Shown piece by piece: positions 1 through 13,235 of a stretch of DNA of 64,000 bases. Position 1 is the stretch's first letter. The number at the start of each line of letters is the position of its first letter. The stretch is from Marthasterias glacialis (Eukaryota; Echinodermata; Asteroidea; Forcipulatida; Asteriidae). A program made the position numbers and the translations under genes. Location: positions 16,810,087 through 16,874,086 of the forward strand of contig OU452233.1 in the NCBI GenBank assembly GCA_911728455.2. The letters are read 5' to 3'. The notes under the pieces were generated by a model. It was not told the origin of the DNA, searched no databases, and worked only from the letters and a program-made list of their open reading frames with translations.

Positions 1-963
1 CCAGCCAAGACTTAGACTTGTGCTATTTCTGATCCACGTGCGGCACAAGTTGTTGACACAAAAGATATCCTCAGATATCCTTGGCACAAGGGTATCCAGT
101 TATACTGCACTAAGCAATATGGTGGCACCTTCGGGCTGCCGTCTTTCAACACTCCTTTACTCTGCAGTGGTTAGGGTCTGGCCAATGGGAGTCTACAGGC
201 TTGTAGGGTATACCAGGGGTGAGGATTACGTGGAATATTAGCCTTTTTGGCCAACTGAAAAAAGTTTTGACCATATTTGGTAACATAATTGTGTTGGATT
301 TTGTCAACTCTCCGCTGCTATGTGGGTTTTAAGCAGTTTTGAAACGTTGCTTACCACATGTTAAGCTTATAGGGAGAACAACATTATTGGAATCAGTATT
401 TCTTGTATTGAACCCATGCCTGTAAAAATACATTACAAAGCCTGGCATGTCTGGTGCTAGACCATGGGCACATTTATACAAAATACAAGCCAAACGAAAG
501 TCCATCCTTTACACAGAGGTTTGCAGGAAAGCATCCCAATGATATCATCACCGTGAACATTAACAAAGTCTTTTCAACAATCCAGCCGGCTCTTTATCAG
601 TCTTAACCGCTTTATTAGCAGTCTATAATTGCATCTAGTTTACCACTCTGTTTCTATGGTTTGACCCCCAATCTATCCATACAACTTTTCATGCTTTTTT
701 TCTATCGACAGTTTTACAATGTAATCAGTGTAAAGATATCTGCTTGGAAAATTTGTCTTTTTAATGTATTGAAATATTTTTGTACTTTCAAAATGGAATT
801 AGTATGGCGCCCTCTGTCTGTCAAAATTACGGCTTATAAGAATATTTGTTTGTTTGTTTTTTAATTTGGTATGTCTACCTCCACCAAAAGGAACCGACGT
901 ACACAATGATAGTGATAACGGATTTGTGTTCAGAGCTCTATGGAAACTGACCTCAGAGCGCCT
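1..963. other. Gene-free left edge, nothing recognised
   Basis: AT-rich sequence with only short open frames, none with a recognisable domain or convincing splice sites. If a gene enters from the left, its last exon could be one of the exon-like segments further right (see 1094-1434 and 1701-1988). Confidence 0.5.
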
Positions 964-1563
964 AAAGCCCCAGCTCTACTTTTTTGTTAGAAACGAAAAA
1001 CAATGTTCTCAGATTAACATTTGTACCACATGGTATACAGATAATGATGGTAGAAAACTTTCCTTGGAATATTTCTGTGTTATCTTTTCACTTGTTTGTA
1101 TTATTTTGTTACAGCTGTTAATCCTTCAACATTACGGTCATAAGAGGTGCTTTGAATGATGTTCATCGGTAAAGACTAACTTCAACCTACGCAGTCATCA
1201 ATTCCGTAAGTCCTTAAAAATTGAATAAATAAACAAATGAATACATACAAAGTACAACAGACGTACCATCTCCACCGGCTGTTTTCATGTTAAAACAATA
1301 ACAGTTAGGTTCAATTGACATTTATTTCCATACGTTATTCACAAAAGTAAGAGTTGACAATAACAAGGAAACTGGAAATTCGCACGGACGCGTGGTTCAA
1401 GATTCAACCACGGCTTGCAGCGGCTTGCCTCTGACCGTTTCCTTGCAAATGAAACAATGAAATGAGGTGACATTTTCACAGGTTGTTTTTATTACAGATA
1501 TCTTGATTTTGGCAAGGAATGGAAGCATTTACAGTCAGTTTACCAATGTTGAGCTGGGGCTTT
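964..1563. mobile_element. MITE (AAAGCCCCAGCTC type) carrying foreign centre
   Basis: The left end reads AAAGCCCCAGCTC and the right end is its complement (GAGCTGGGGCTTT), as in five other copies in this window at 10621, 32104, 39700, 41537 and 49236. Left-half landmarks (GATAATGATGG, CCTTGGAATATTTCTG) and right-half landmarks (TTGCAAATGAAACAA, GGAAGCATTTACAG) are shared with those copies. The other complete copies are about 325-365 bp; this one is 600 bp because about 340 bp in its centre is unrelated to the family and matches the segment at 1701-1988. It is a non-autonomous DNA transposon of unknown superfamily; TTAA-like flanks at some copies leave piggyBac possible. Confidence 0.75.
1094..1434 (+). 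repeat. Duplicated exon-like segment, copy A
   Basis: This segment is about 90% identical by eye to 1701-1988, with an offset of about 607 bp. Both begin with a textbook splice-acceptor tract ending TTTTGTTACAG, here at 1114, followed by a short frame ending in a stop (LLILQHYGHKRCFE*, residues identical in both copies). An AATAAA-like stretch lies downstream. It could be a duplicated terminal exon of a gene lying to the left, or just a repeat. No protein family is recognisable from 14 residues. Confidence 0.6.
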
Positions 1564-1700
1564 AAACATGAACACTTAATACAATAAAGATTTTGAGTTT
1601 ATCGAAAGATAAAAGATACACTTGAACTAACTCCCTGTAGGCCTAAACGTCACCTTAAAAAACATTTGCGAAATAATTATTTATTGCGTTCTTTTCTTTT

Positions 1701-1988
1701 GTTTGTATTATTTTGTTACAGCTGTTAATCCTTCAACATTACGGTCATAAGAGGTGCTTTGAATGATGTTCATCGGGAAAGACTAACTTCAACCTACGCA
1801 GTCATCAATTCAGTAAGTCCTTAAAAATTGAATAAATATACAAATGAATACATACAAAGTACAACAGACGTAACATCTCCACCGGCTGTTTTCAGGTTTT
1901 TAGTTATGTTCAATCGACATTTATTTCCATACGAACAGAGGCATGGTTCAAGATTCAACCAAGGCTTGTAGCGGCTTTCCTTTGAAAA
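1701..1988 (+). repeat. Duplicated exon-like segment, copy B
   Basis: Second copy of the segment at 1094-1434, with the same acceptor-like tract (AG ending at 1721), the same 14-residue frame and the same AATAAATA-rich follow-on. It differs from copy A by a few substitutions and deletions near its right end. Unlike copy A it is not enclosed by MITE ends, so it may be the source copy. Confidence 0.6.
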
Positions 1989-2464
1989 ATTAAGAAAATA
2001 CATAGTTACGTGTATGTGTATAACACGATTATATCTTCCTAATTTACGTTGTGTAACTCGCTGTAAATTTTAGTTAGGCCGGCTTAGTCGACAAATATAC
2101 GATAAATTATCATAACTCCATTTTACGATCCGCGATCGGTGTAACATTCTTTGTTTGTAACAATGAGGGCTGGAATACCATAATTAATAAAAGGAGAAGA
2201 ACAAAAGATTAAAATAAATAAACTAATAAACAAATGGTGATATTATTGTTATCGCTCAGAAAATTAACAGGAATAAAACGAAGTGGGACGGTCTGGAAAA
2301 AAAAGGTTTTGCAAGCAACATAAAATAACAAAAGGTTATCGTTTCTCGAATGCTAATATCCGTAACTGCTTTTTACAATATTGTCTTGAGCCTTTTTAGT
2401 CAAGGTTACATCCCATTCCTCAAAGGTCTAGACCCTTTATAGTAACCCTTAATTCGTAGCTTCC

Positions 2465-2499
<35 letters not shown>

Positions 2500-2837
2500 G
2501 TTGTTTAGACTTTCATGAAATTTAATGTTTTTAGTCCAGTGTCCATAATTGTTTTGTGTAGTAAATCTAAATACTTATTAACTCGATGTAATTATTTATA
2601 CCGTGATTTTAGACGCAATTCAATCTGTTGATTGCAAGGATTTTAAGTTTTAAATAAATAAACCCTTTTTCATCGTTTTCATCATCATCATCATGATCGA
2701 GCAAAATTTACTTTTAGAGAGGGCGCTCTGATATAAGCATTTTCAGCAACTTTGTCTGTGAGCCACTCTATTTCCCTTGGTTTACTTGTACCAGTTCAGA
2801 GGGACAACTGTTAACACTTTTTTATTCTAATATCTTT
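1989..2837. other. Gene-free AT-rich stretch
   Basis: No coding signal was seen. It contains a poly(T) run at about 2469-2495 and AT-rich low-complexity DNA. Confidence 0.5.
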
Positions 2838-3040
2838 CTGGTAATGAAACCAAGAGACCCACAAAAGTGACTTGCACAGTGACCGTAGGCCTGAAGATAC
2901 CTGTGTATTGAAAAGGTGTTAAACAAATGTCAGTTTTAGATGCGGGAGGAAAACCCCAAATAGGAAAAACCCACGCCCAGTCCAGGATTCGAACCGGGGT
3001 CGCAGAGGTGAAAGGCAGGGAAAAACCACTGAGTCAACCT
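2838..3040 (-). repeat. SINE family B, minus orientation
   Basis: On the minus strand it carries a Pol III B-box-like core (complement of GGATTCGAACC) followed by a body shared with 23650-23825, 35431-35700 and 56531-56778. The shared body words include the complement of GTCAGTTTTAGATG and GGCCTGAAGATACC. It is a tRNA-derived short interspersed element. The A-box end is less clear here. Confidence 0.6.
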
Positions 3041-3133
3041 GAATGCCCTTAACGGTGAGGGATAAAAACATGAGCTTTTTCAACTCATGGCATACGATTA
3101 CAGGCTTGGATATTGGTCTTCAACTATGGGGCG

Positions 3134-3293
3134 CAATGGGAGACTTTTCGAACGGTCCTTTTTTCACGGTTCTCACTAGTAGAACGCATGCTCAGAAGCT
3201 CGCGCGCAACACTGAGCATGTGCGCGCATGCTCAGAACTGTCAAGAAGGACCGTCGTGTCTGCTGCTGCCAGCGTCTCAAAAGTCTCCTATTC
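3134..3293. mobile_element. MITE, AATGGGAGACTTTT type
   Basis: The left end reads AATGGGAGACTTTT and the right end AAAAGTCTCC, with inner inverted parts (CGGTCCTTTTTTCACGG). Related copies are at 52071-52799 and 61977-62106. The element ends 440 bp before the SCARB start codon. It is non-coding. Confidence 0.65.
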
Positions 3294-3737
3294 TTATTAT
3301 TTATAGGACCCAACCGACATTTTTTTTTTATCATTATTTTTTTTTTTTTTTAGATCATAAAATGTCACTGTACTCCCCATCACAAAACTCCGGTTGTGCT
3401 CTCTGCAAACTTGTTACAAAATAAACTGTTGCCAAAGCCCACATTATCAACAAATCAAGATCAGATAACCGTGTTACATGTATATGGGTTCAAGGTCTGT
3501 ATATCTCGACCGAAACAACTTGTGGCTGCACTCGTCGGCAAAAAAAAAATGAAACCAAATGCAAAGATCAAGTACCGAATTATGTAAATAGTTTTAAAGT
3601 TGTGTTGTTCGGTAACCATCATTGTGTAGATCCTGGTGGCTTTTCATTGTCTACATAATCACTAAGAAGGCAGGTTTATAGAAGTCCCGTTTGAAATCAA
3701 TTGGAAAGGTGGTGAATTGGAAAGGTAGCTCGCAATC

Positions 3738-6700
3738 ATGGGTGTCTCGGAGACCCCAAAGGTGCAAACGAAAACAATAGTCAAGGGACTTGTTGTTGGA
3801 ACCTTCCTGGTACTTTTAGGAGGAGTGGCCATACCATTCTCTTTCGAGGCGATCATTGATTTCGTCCTTAACAAGGTAAGAACTGTTGAATAAATTTGAA
3901 TAATAGTTGCTTAATTAACTGATAATGCATAGCAAAATACGCGGGCAAAGTAAACCCCGCCCATTTCTCAAAAAAAAAAAACATTTGTCGTTCTATCCTC
4001 CTTGGTTATTTGATTTTATAATGAAATGTGAACAAAACGAATGTGACTAATATTTACGTCCCTGTGACAAAGAGGCGTCCATTTCGAATTGGCGACTTAA
4101 AAATGACATGCGCCACAAAACGTAAATAATTGAAGGGATGGCTACTATAGTTAATGCTATTGACTCTTAGGAATGGAGGCCTAGACTTAAACTGGTTTTC
4201 ACACTGAACTATGTTCAAATACTATTGTCAATATCCCTCGCACCACCTTTGATGCCACCATTTTTGTGTTTTACCCTGTGTTCATTAGCCCCCGTGGATA
4301 CCGATTTCAGTAAGAGACCATCATGGGGCCAGACTATTATTCATTAAAGAATCGGTCTGAATTATCGATTGAAATTGATTCAAAACAAAATCCTTGCACA
4401 GAGATAATCATGTATATTTTACGAACATCAACATTATTAAGGTAAACACATTGATTTGTTTATATAATTATATCAACACTGCAGGATTCCTTAGAGAAAC
4501 TCGAACACACCATAACCACATACCAAAATTCTGATTACGTTAGTATACGTCCTGATATGTATTAAAAAAATAATAACAATAGAGAAGAAGAAGAAATACA
4601 CGCAGTCGGATGTTTAATGCAATGGGTGGTTAGGAGATTTCGATGCTGTAATTTGTCTGTTTGTACACACTCTGTTTTTGTTTGGATTATAATTTGCAGA
4701 TGATGATCCTTGATCCCGGTTCCCTCGTTTATCAAGAGTGGAAGAATCCATCGCTTCCTGTCTATACTAGATTCTACTTCTTCGATCTGCAAAATCCTGA
4801 AGAGGTACTCAAAGGTGGCGAACCAGAAGTAAAAGAAGTCGGACCTTATTCCTACAGGTACATGCATTGTTGTATAATTAGGGAAAGTATCCTCTTTTTT
4901 TTCAATTATTGCGTCAAATCACCAAGCTTTGACATGAAAGATCTGCTCGGTGGCTTAGCCGGGGGGTAAAGGGGGATAACTAGCCTCTGTGGAACATCTT
5001 ACCCCCTGCTTGTCCTCCTCTGCAAAAAAAACAACAACAACAACAACAACAACAACAAAAACAACAGAAACAACGTGCTGGGTACGCCACTGTACCTGTT
5101 ATGAATCACGTTCATAATGATAAGTATAGCTTAGAGTTTATCTTACTGTCTGAGTGGACCTCACAATGTATGAACGTATGAACTATCAGTTACCGGTATT
5201 ATGCACCTCAAAATGCTTCAGCATTGCAAACAGTATTAAACAAGAACATAAGAATATTATAAGGTATACTTTTAGGTTGTGTTACTTCTTACTCTCTTAA
5301 TGTAAAAGAGTGAAAACATCACTCTCTTGCCCGAGTGGTGGTGTCATTTTCACTCTTTTTAGAGTGCAATTATCTCTAGTTTGCTCTTTTAGAGGGAAAT
5401 TTGAGTAAACTTCACTCTGAATCGAGTGAAAAAGAAAATATTTCTACTCTAAAAAGAGTTGTCCCCCATACCACTCTATTAAAAAGAGCCATATGGCGGA
5501 CAAGTCTTTTTAGAGTGGAAACATTTTCTTTTTACTCGATTCAATGTGAAGTTTACTCAAATTTCACTCTAAAAGAGCAAACTAGAGATAATTGCACTCT
5601 AAAAAGAGTGAAAATTACACCACCACTCGGGCAAGAGAGTGATGTTTTCACTCTTTTACATTAAGAGAGTAAGCACACCAACAGCCCTGTAGCTGACAGT
5701 AAAATACCACAAATCAGTTCAAAACGAATTAATCGTTTACTCAAATAGTTTTGTTGTGTGTACAGTCCATCCTCATATCAACGCAGACAAAATATGATTT
5801 CTTTAGTCGTCTCAGAAGCTTCGTTCAGCTGTGTGAATATTTGACCCCAGTGCCTCTGTTTACAAATCCCACTGGTCTATACTAACTGTAAAACTAAGTT
5901 AGTCTTCCGTAATACAATTTGTTTTCAAAAGATACAAAAACATACTAATATATATTTTTAAAGATTGATATCTGCAGACCCTGCAGAGGAGAAAATAACT
6001 TCAGGAAGGTGGGAAAAGGGTTTAGATTAGTGGCGTGTCGTGGCCGAGCGGTCTAGCGCACCGGACTCAAGCACTGGGTGTTTCTGATCAGTGTGTTCGA
6101 GTCCCGGTCTTGAAACTCGCGTCCCTAAAGCAAGACACTTAACCATTCCTTCAGCCGTAGGTCCCGTGCACTGTGCATTGCACGTATAACATAACCCAGT
6201 TACACTTATCGCTAAGAGAAGGGGGTTTGCCCCGGTGTTTCTGCCAGTGGCTGCTGAATGCTCCGCAGCATCTTGTAAACAAGTGCCCGGAGTACCTAAT
6301 TGCTGATAGATACGTGCGCCATATAAGACTCCGGTATTGTTAGTTCAAACACCGTGTAAGTTTCCTTTTGACTGTCAACAACATCTACCCATGAAATTAA
6401 TATACTTTCATATCATTGTCCGTGCAGGGTATACAGCTTGATTTGGCCATGCTGTACGGAAAGTTCTAAAAGCTAATAATTAAATTGTATCTTGTATAAG
6501 TACCAAAATGTGAGAAAGACTTTGCAACTACCAATAGCGGTGTAGTAGTCATTGCTGGTGTTGACTTAAAGCGGGCAGCTAGCTCCTGATTAAACCCAGC
6601 ATATAAATGACCCTACACTTCAGTCAGTTGAATATAATCTGGTTTATGTACTTGAGGTCATGTACTATGCACCGTAATTAATAATAAAGTTCAGTGGGTG

Positions 6701-9033
6701 CAGAGTGATTATGCAAAATTAGCATGGCTGTAGCGTAATTGGAACAGGGGGGTCACTTGCCCCATGGAATGATCACCCGATACGAAACATCCTTATTGTG
6801 AAGTTGAATTTTCGACTGGCATTCGAGACTGATGCATAGACATTTTGCATGGAGGTCATCCTACCGCACGGATGTAGCTAAACCGTAGCCCGGACCTACA
6901 CGTAGCCGTAGCCCCAACCCTGCAGCGGCGTAGCCACAGGGAGGGGGGTGGGGGCACGTGCCCCCACAAAATTACAGTAGTCACAGTTGCCCCCTCTCCC
7001 TCCCATGAACAAAATCAAGAAAGCCTACATGTAACAAATATGGCCCCTGCTCACCTAACCCTCTGAAAAGCAATGCCCCCCCCCCTCCCCCACGCACCCC
7101 AGTGAAACAAATCCTGGCTGTGCCGCTGCAATCCTGAATTCAAGAAAGGTACACATATCTGGGCTACAGTTAGGTCCAAGTTAAGTTTGGGTTCAGGCTA
7201 CGTTTAGGTACAAAGTGTGGGCAAGGGTCAAGGCTACATTTAGGTACATGTTTTGGGCCAAAAGGTTGTTTTTAACCGTTTATACAAAAAAGGGCTGTGT
7301 ATTCATAACACTTTAATGGTAAAAGGTGTCTCCTTTTCTTGAACTAGTTTCATTTTTTATTTTATTTGTTTCATAATGCAGATTATTTCTACCCAAGGTG
7401 AACATCTCCTTTAATTCGAACGATACGGTGACGAGTCTTCAACACTACAGATATGTCTTCGAGCCTTCGGAGTCAGTTGGCAGTGAGCACGATGTGTTTA
7501 TGTCAGTCAATATACCCTTGTGGGTAAGTGTTTAAAAAAAACAAGACACTAAACCAGTGGCTTAACGGGGGCAGGGACGGGGGGGGGGGCAGGAGGCATA
7601 TGTAAAGAACAGGTCTCATACTTCAAAACGTAACTCTGCATACCTTGCAGGAAAAAAAAAACACCGAGTGTTTTGAGACGCCCATCGGGTGTGGCAAAGC
7701 GCTATATGAGAACTGGGCACTGTTACTGTTATAAAGTTTGTTTTAAATCTCTCTTGACTTTTTTGACGTGTGCTCTCTATCTAACAGTCTGTGGTGTACA
7801 TGTTCAGAGACGCGCCGAAATTTATGCAAAAGATCTTAGCAGGAATCATCAAAGACGTCGGGGAGGAACCGTTTGTTCAGCTGAGTGTCCGACAGTTTAT
7901 CTGGGGGTATGACGAACCTCTCTTCCAGTGGCTGAATAAAAACTTCCCCGACATGGAACTGCCTGAAGGGTTTGAAGAACAATTTGGATTCCTTCTCGGG
8001 GTAAGGACGACGTGATTTATTTTTCTTCTCTTTTATTGATGTTTTCTTACCCCCCCCCCCCCCCATGCCGGTTGCCCCTAAATAAGATCGACAAAATTCA
8101 CAAATAAATGGTTGGATACATCAATAAATGTAATCTAATCTGATAATTAATTTTTTAAAGTGCACTAAACAAAATCATATCAGCACACTCAGTAAAAAAA
8201 AGTATTGCCATTAAAAACAATAACAGTAAAAGTTTGAAAACTCCTCCCCCGTTATATAATTGCCCCCTCTTGCACCCACGCACCAGACAACAGAAAACGT
8301 TACGCCATTGACACTACCATTGATGTTTATTTTAACCAGATTTTTGTCAACGTTTTTGATACATCGGATATGGGGTTGTGATTGCCCGCCCTCAAAACCA
8401 TTTCTTTGACCTTCCCTTTCCCCCGCCTCCATTTTAGAGTTTGGCTACGCCGCTATTGCGGTGGTTTAAGCCTTATTCCTATCAGATAGTTATAAAAATA
8501 CACTGTGAAAATGTTGCATTGAAGATTGTCAATTTCCTTTTGAATTTCAGAGAAATAACACTGAAATGGGGGAATACACCGTCTTCACCGGTGTGGAAAA
8601 CATATCAAGGGTCAATCTCGTCGACAAATTTAACGGCCTCCCGGAATTAAACTTCTGGACGTCTGATTATGCAAATCAGATTGTAGGAACAGGTGAGGTT
8701 TGGTCTAATTGGGTAGTGTCGACATTCTTTAAAAAATATGGCGCTTAACATTGCTTTTGTTTGCTATTAAGTTTTGATTGTATGCATTCATGGTGCGATT
8801 TGGTTGCAGTACTGTCCTGATGTAGTAAATTTCATTTTTAATTTTCATCTTGCTTTATAAATTTGCTACATTATACAAAAATGCGATTCAGTGGTTGCCG
8901 AGTGCGTCTCACATTTGGGCTCCATTGTCCGCAGATTTGTGCGTATTATTTGGTCGACTCCTCGAACCAATCTTAACCCAACGCACCAGTCCTTCTTTCT
9001 GCCATAACACTATTATTCTTGTTGTTAAGGAGT

Positions 9034-9067
<34 letters not shown>

Positions 9068-12000
9068 TCCACAGATGGCATGATGTATCATCAGAACGTT
9101 AAAGAAGATGAATTATTGTATATATTCCATCCAGATCTTTGTAGGTAAGTCTCAAACGAAACATTACACCCTAAAAACGGATTGGTTAAAAACAACCAAG
9201 CTTATTGGTTAATCTAACCAAGATATTGGTTGGATTAAACATGATTTAACCAAAATGTTGATAAGTTTACAAAGATTTGTTGTTAAATTACCCATTATAT
9301 TGGTTAAATTGACCAGTAAGCTTGGTTGGACACATATCTACCGATACATTGGTTATTTTAGCCAATCTGTTTTTAGGGTGTACAAATAAAAAAAAACTAT
9401 GTTTGTGATTTTAAAATGTAAGGGGTTAAAAGCCATTTGCGAGTTAGATTTTGAATAATGTCTGGTACGCTGACTTGATTTGGTTACAAGTGAACGCTAT
9501 TGGATTCATCAGACTAAAGACATGGATTCATCAGACTAATGTCACATGGTCCAGGACAGGCTGCTGTTGTATAGACCTTACCTGTTGATAAACAAACTGC
9601 GCTGGTTGGTATGGACGGCCAAATGTAGCAAAGCATTCAAGGCTTGTTGAGAGACGTTGTGACCAAATTCAAAATATTTTTGCAAACTTTCTATTTAACC
9701 AGAAAATACATCCCATTATTGGTTGGTTTGTTTCCAACAAATTCTAATCAATTTGTGAATATCTTGTGTAACATTTTTGCAAACTGTGATTATCTGTTTT
9801 TTATATGCATTGATGGCTTCCCGTAGTTTATCCGTCTTAGTTGGCAAAAACTCAGGCTGTGACGTTGCAAAAGAAAGGTTTATACAAATTTCTTTTGTTT
9901 AAAAAACATTGACCACTATTTTGTATGGAAGGTCCTGAGTATCAAAAAAAAAGTATAAACTGGCTTGGTTAACAAAATGCATCTTGTGAAACCGAAGTGT
10001 CTATTTTGAACGTAGTGAAGATTTTAGCCTGTAAAATATCGGCATGCATGTGTTACAAAGTACAGGGACAAGTAGGACCGGGTCGGTCCTGAAGAGGTCC
10101 CCCGGTGGACCACGTCGCCGGGCCCGCCGCCGGACGCGAGCGGGAAGCGGTCGCACACTACAATCTGTATTCTTCTACCAACAGATCCATGCCTTACACA
10201 TACGTAAAGGATGACGTTCTGAAAGATGTCCCCCTGAAGATGTTCGGTCTTGCCCCGTGGGCTTATCAGAACAGCAGTGTGTTTCCTGACAATGAGGGAT
10301 TTAAAGCCAATGACCGCGACAGTGTACCTACCGGTCTCATGCGAGTCGATCCTTGCAGGTTTGGTAAGAACGAAGACCATTTTGTTTTATCAACAAATTG
10401 ATTGCCAGCTAGCCATTTAGAATTTTTTTTTTTTTTTTTTTTTTTTGGGGGGGGGGTATTATTATTCTCTCTTCTTCTTATACAAGGACATACGTCTTGT
10501 CACTCTTAAAATTAACAAACAAATATTTTATACTTTTGTGTTTGTTTGGTTTTATGGGAAAACACAGACATTGTATCTGTTGTTAAAGTTTCCCGGGGTC
10601 GGGGTCATTCGAGGAGTGTTAAAGCCCCAGCTCAACATTGGTAAGAAGAAAAACATTTATGTTCACAGATTTACATAAACCTTGCATGGTAAAAAAGATG
10701 ATAATGGTGGAAAACTCTCCTTGAAATATTTCTGCCTGAAGTGTTACTGTTTTTAATACTAAACGAAATAAGATCCAAAATCAGTCTTCGTCTCAGTGAG
10801 ACGAAAACTCTGCCTATAGGAATGCGTACAAAAAATGCTGAATGCTTTTTAACTATTTTCTTGCAAATGAAACAACAAAATGAGCTGACATTTTCACAGG
10901 TTGGTTTTTGTTACAAATGTTTTGACTTGTGCAAAGAATGGAAGCATTTACAGATACTTAGACAGTGTTGAGCTGGGGCTTTAAATGCATTCCAAGTACC
11001 TACTGACGCTATGCATGGTATCGTGTACTGACCCCCCAAAAATCTCCCTAAACGTTTAAACAGATAAGAGTGTAATCCGCACATTGGCCCTTCAGACGTT
11101 GAATAAGTTGTCATACTTCGTAATTAAAATGGCCTATGAGCGTGTTCGACCGTATAATATAAGGTTGCATAACAAAGGTAATTGCGAACTTTTAAATAAT
11201 GGAATGAGTTGGGTAACTTTATCAGACAACCAAAAGGTTACCGGTGGAATATTTTTCTGGGTCAGTTTTTGTACTTTGATCGTTCGTTGTACAGAGTCAA
11301 GTTGATTTGACAACTGCAAGTGGTGTGTATTATATATTACATGTCCTCTTCGGTATCAATGACCAATTTTAATTTACATGGTAAACATTGGTATCGAAAC
11401 GCTGCAAATTATACGTTTATGAAACGCACGAATCGTTGGGTGACCTGTAAGAACCGTCTACCAGTGCCACAGGGGATTTTGTCTCCCGGTGTTATGCCCT
11501 ATACGTCGAGTTGTGTAGACATTTCGTCTGATAGTGCCCTCTTTTGGCTCGGTGGCCCATGTTAATATACCGTTGGGGAGACACACACATCGTGGCCAAA
11601 ATTAATTCCCTATGACATCCGGGCATGCAAAGTATAAAGTTTTGCCCCAGCAGACGTCCTTAAGCGATACAATGGCTTCTTGAAACAAGTGAAAAACAGT
11701 GAATAACTAATATTACTAGAATTACTGCAAAGGCGTGTTTTTCCGTTTCCCATGCAGGATTTTAAATGATATCATTATGATTTATAAATGGCAGAGAAAC
11801 GATCAAATGTTCACACCCAGTTTTCTTGAAAGACAATTTTAAACTACCTTCTGTTACATAGACAAGAGAGATGTATAAACATTTATTACTTTTGTTTTAG
11901 TACTGCTTACTTTCTTTCACCGCGCACACTTTCGTTACTTCCCTTTTTCCAGTTTCACAGCAATGCATTAACTGCTACCTCTTGCCTATAATTATTTAGA

Positions 12001-13204
12001 GAGCTGGTAACGAAGGTTACTTACTGATGAATATATAGTACTTCAGTAAAGTTTACCAATGTTATGATAACTCTTGTGGTTACAGGATCACCAATGGCCC
12101 TCTCCAACCCCCACTTCTTTGAAGCGGACCCCAGTCTCATACGTCAGGTGAAGGGACTCAAACCAGATGCAGACAAACACCGCAATCATTTTTCCATTGA
12201 ACCCGTAAGTTGTACAGGCTTTTAAAACGGTAGCCGGTAGCTGCGATCTCATTAACAACTGAGCACCATTGGCTGCGAGGCGGGATCCCTCACCTTAATG
12301 TGCGTTGAAGCGTACAGTTCCCTGAGCAACAGCCTTGGCACCAGCCGCATCCGCCATTTCAGACACGGCCTTTTGCACTGGTGAGGTCAAAGTGAGGACG
12401 CATCAACTTGTTATACCCTTTAGGAGCGTAAATCTTAGTACTGCTTTGAAAGATGATGGACGGCAGCTACCAGCAAATAAATCTGGTGACTGAACGTTCT
12501 CCCCAATATAAATGCATGGTTAGTCTTGCATAAACACTGTCTGCTGCCACCTAGCGTCATAAAAGGTACTTCGCCGTGTTGGAATGCAAAGTTGCTTTGT
12601 ACAAGTAATAACATTTTTCTCCAGGACAAAAAGAGTTTAATTATGTTCATTTACAATAATGCGTATTTTGGTAAAGAAGGATGATCAACTGATCGGGAAA
12701 ACCTGAACTACTTTCTGTTACATAAGACAAGAGAGCTGTATTACCTTTATGATTTTTTTTATTTATGTATATATATATATATATATTGTAAATGTTGATA
12801 ATTTGCAGACGTTAGGGATGCCCTTCAAGCTACGCATGAGACTACAAGTCAATCAGTACATGGAGAAAAGTGACTCAATAGAGTAAGTCCATGTTTTCAA
12901 CTAGTCTTGGTTTCAAGTCACTCATGTTGCATAGTTACAAAAAGTAACGAAAAACAACCTTATCGCCACTGGAGGGCGCTATCGTTGACAGACATGTCTG
13001 TGTAAAGGTGTACCACACTAAATAGGCTCCCATAGCAACCAAAGCTAAATGTTAAATAGTCAAAAACTCTCAAAAATATTTTAAAGTCTCTCAGCCTCTG
13101 GAAAACAAATCAAATATATTTTCTGAAAACTGAACTTCATTTTTCTTTTAAATTTTGAGTAGGTAAGCCGTTGAGAATTTTGGTACGCTCAACCCCCCCC
13201 CCCC

Positions 13205-13235
<31 letters not shown>

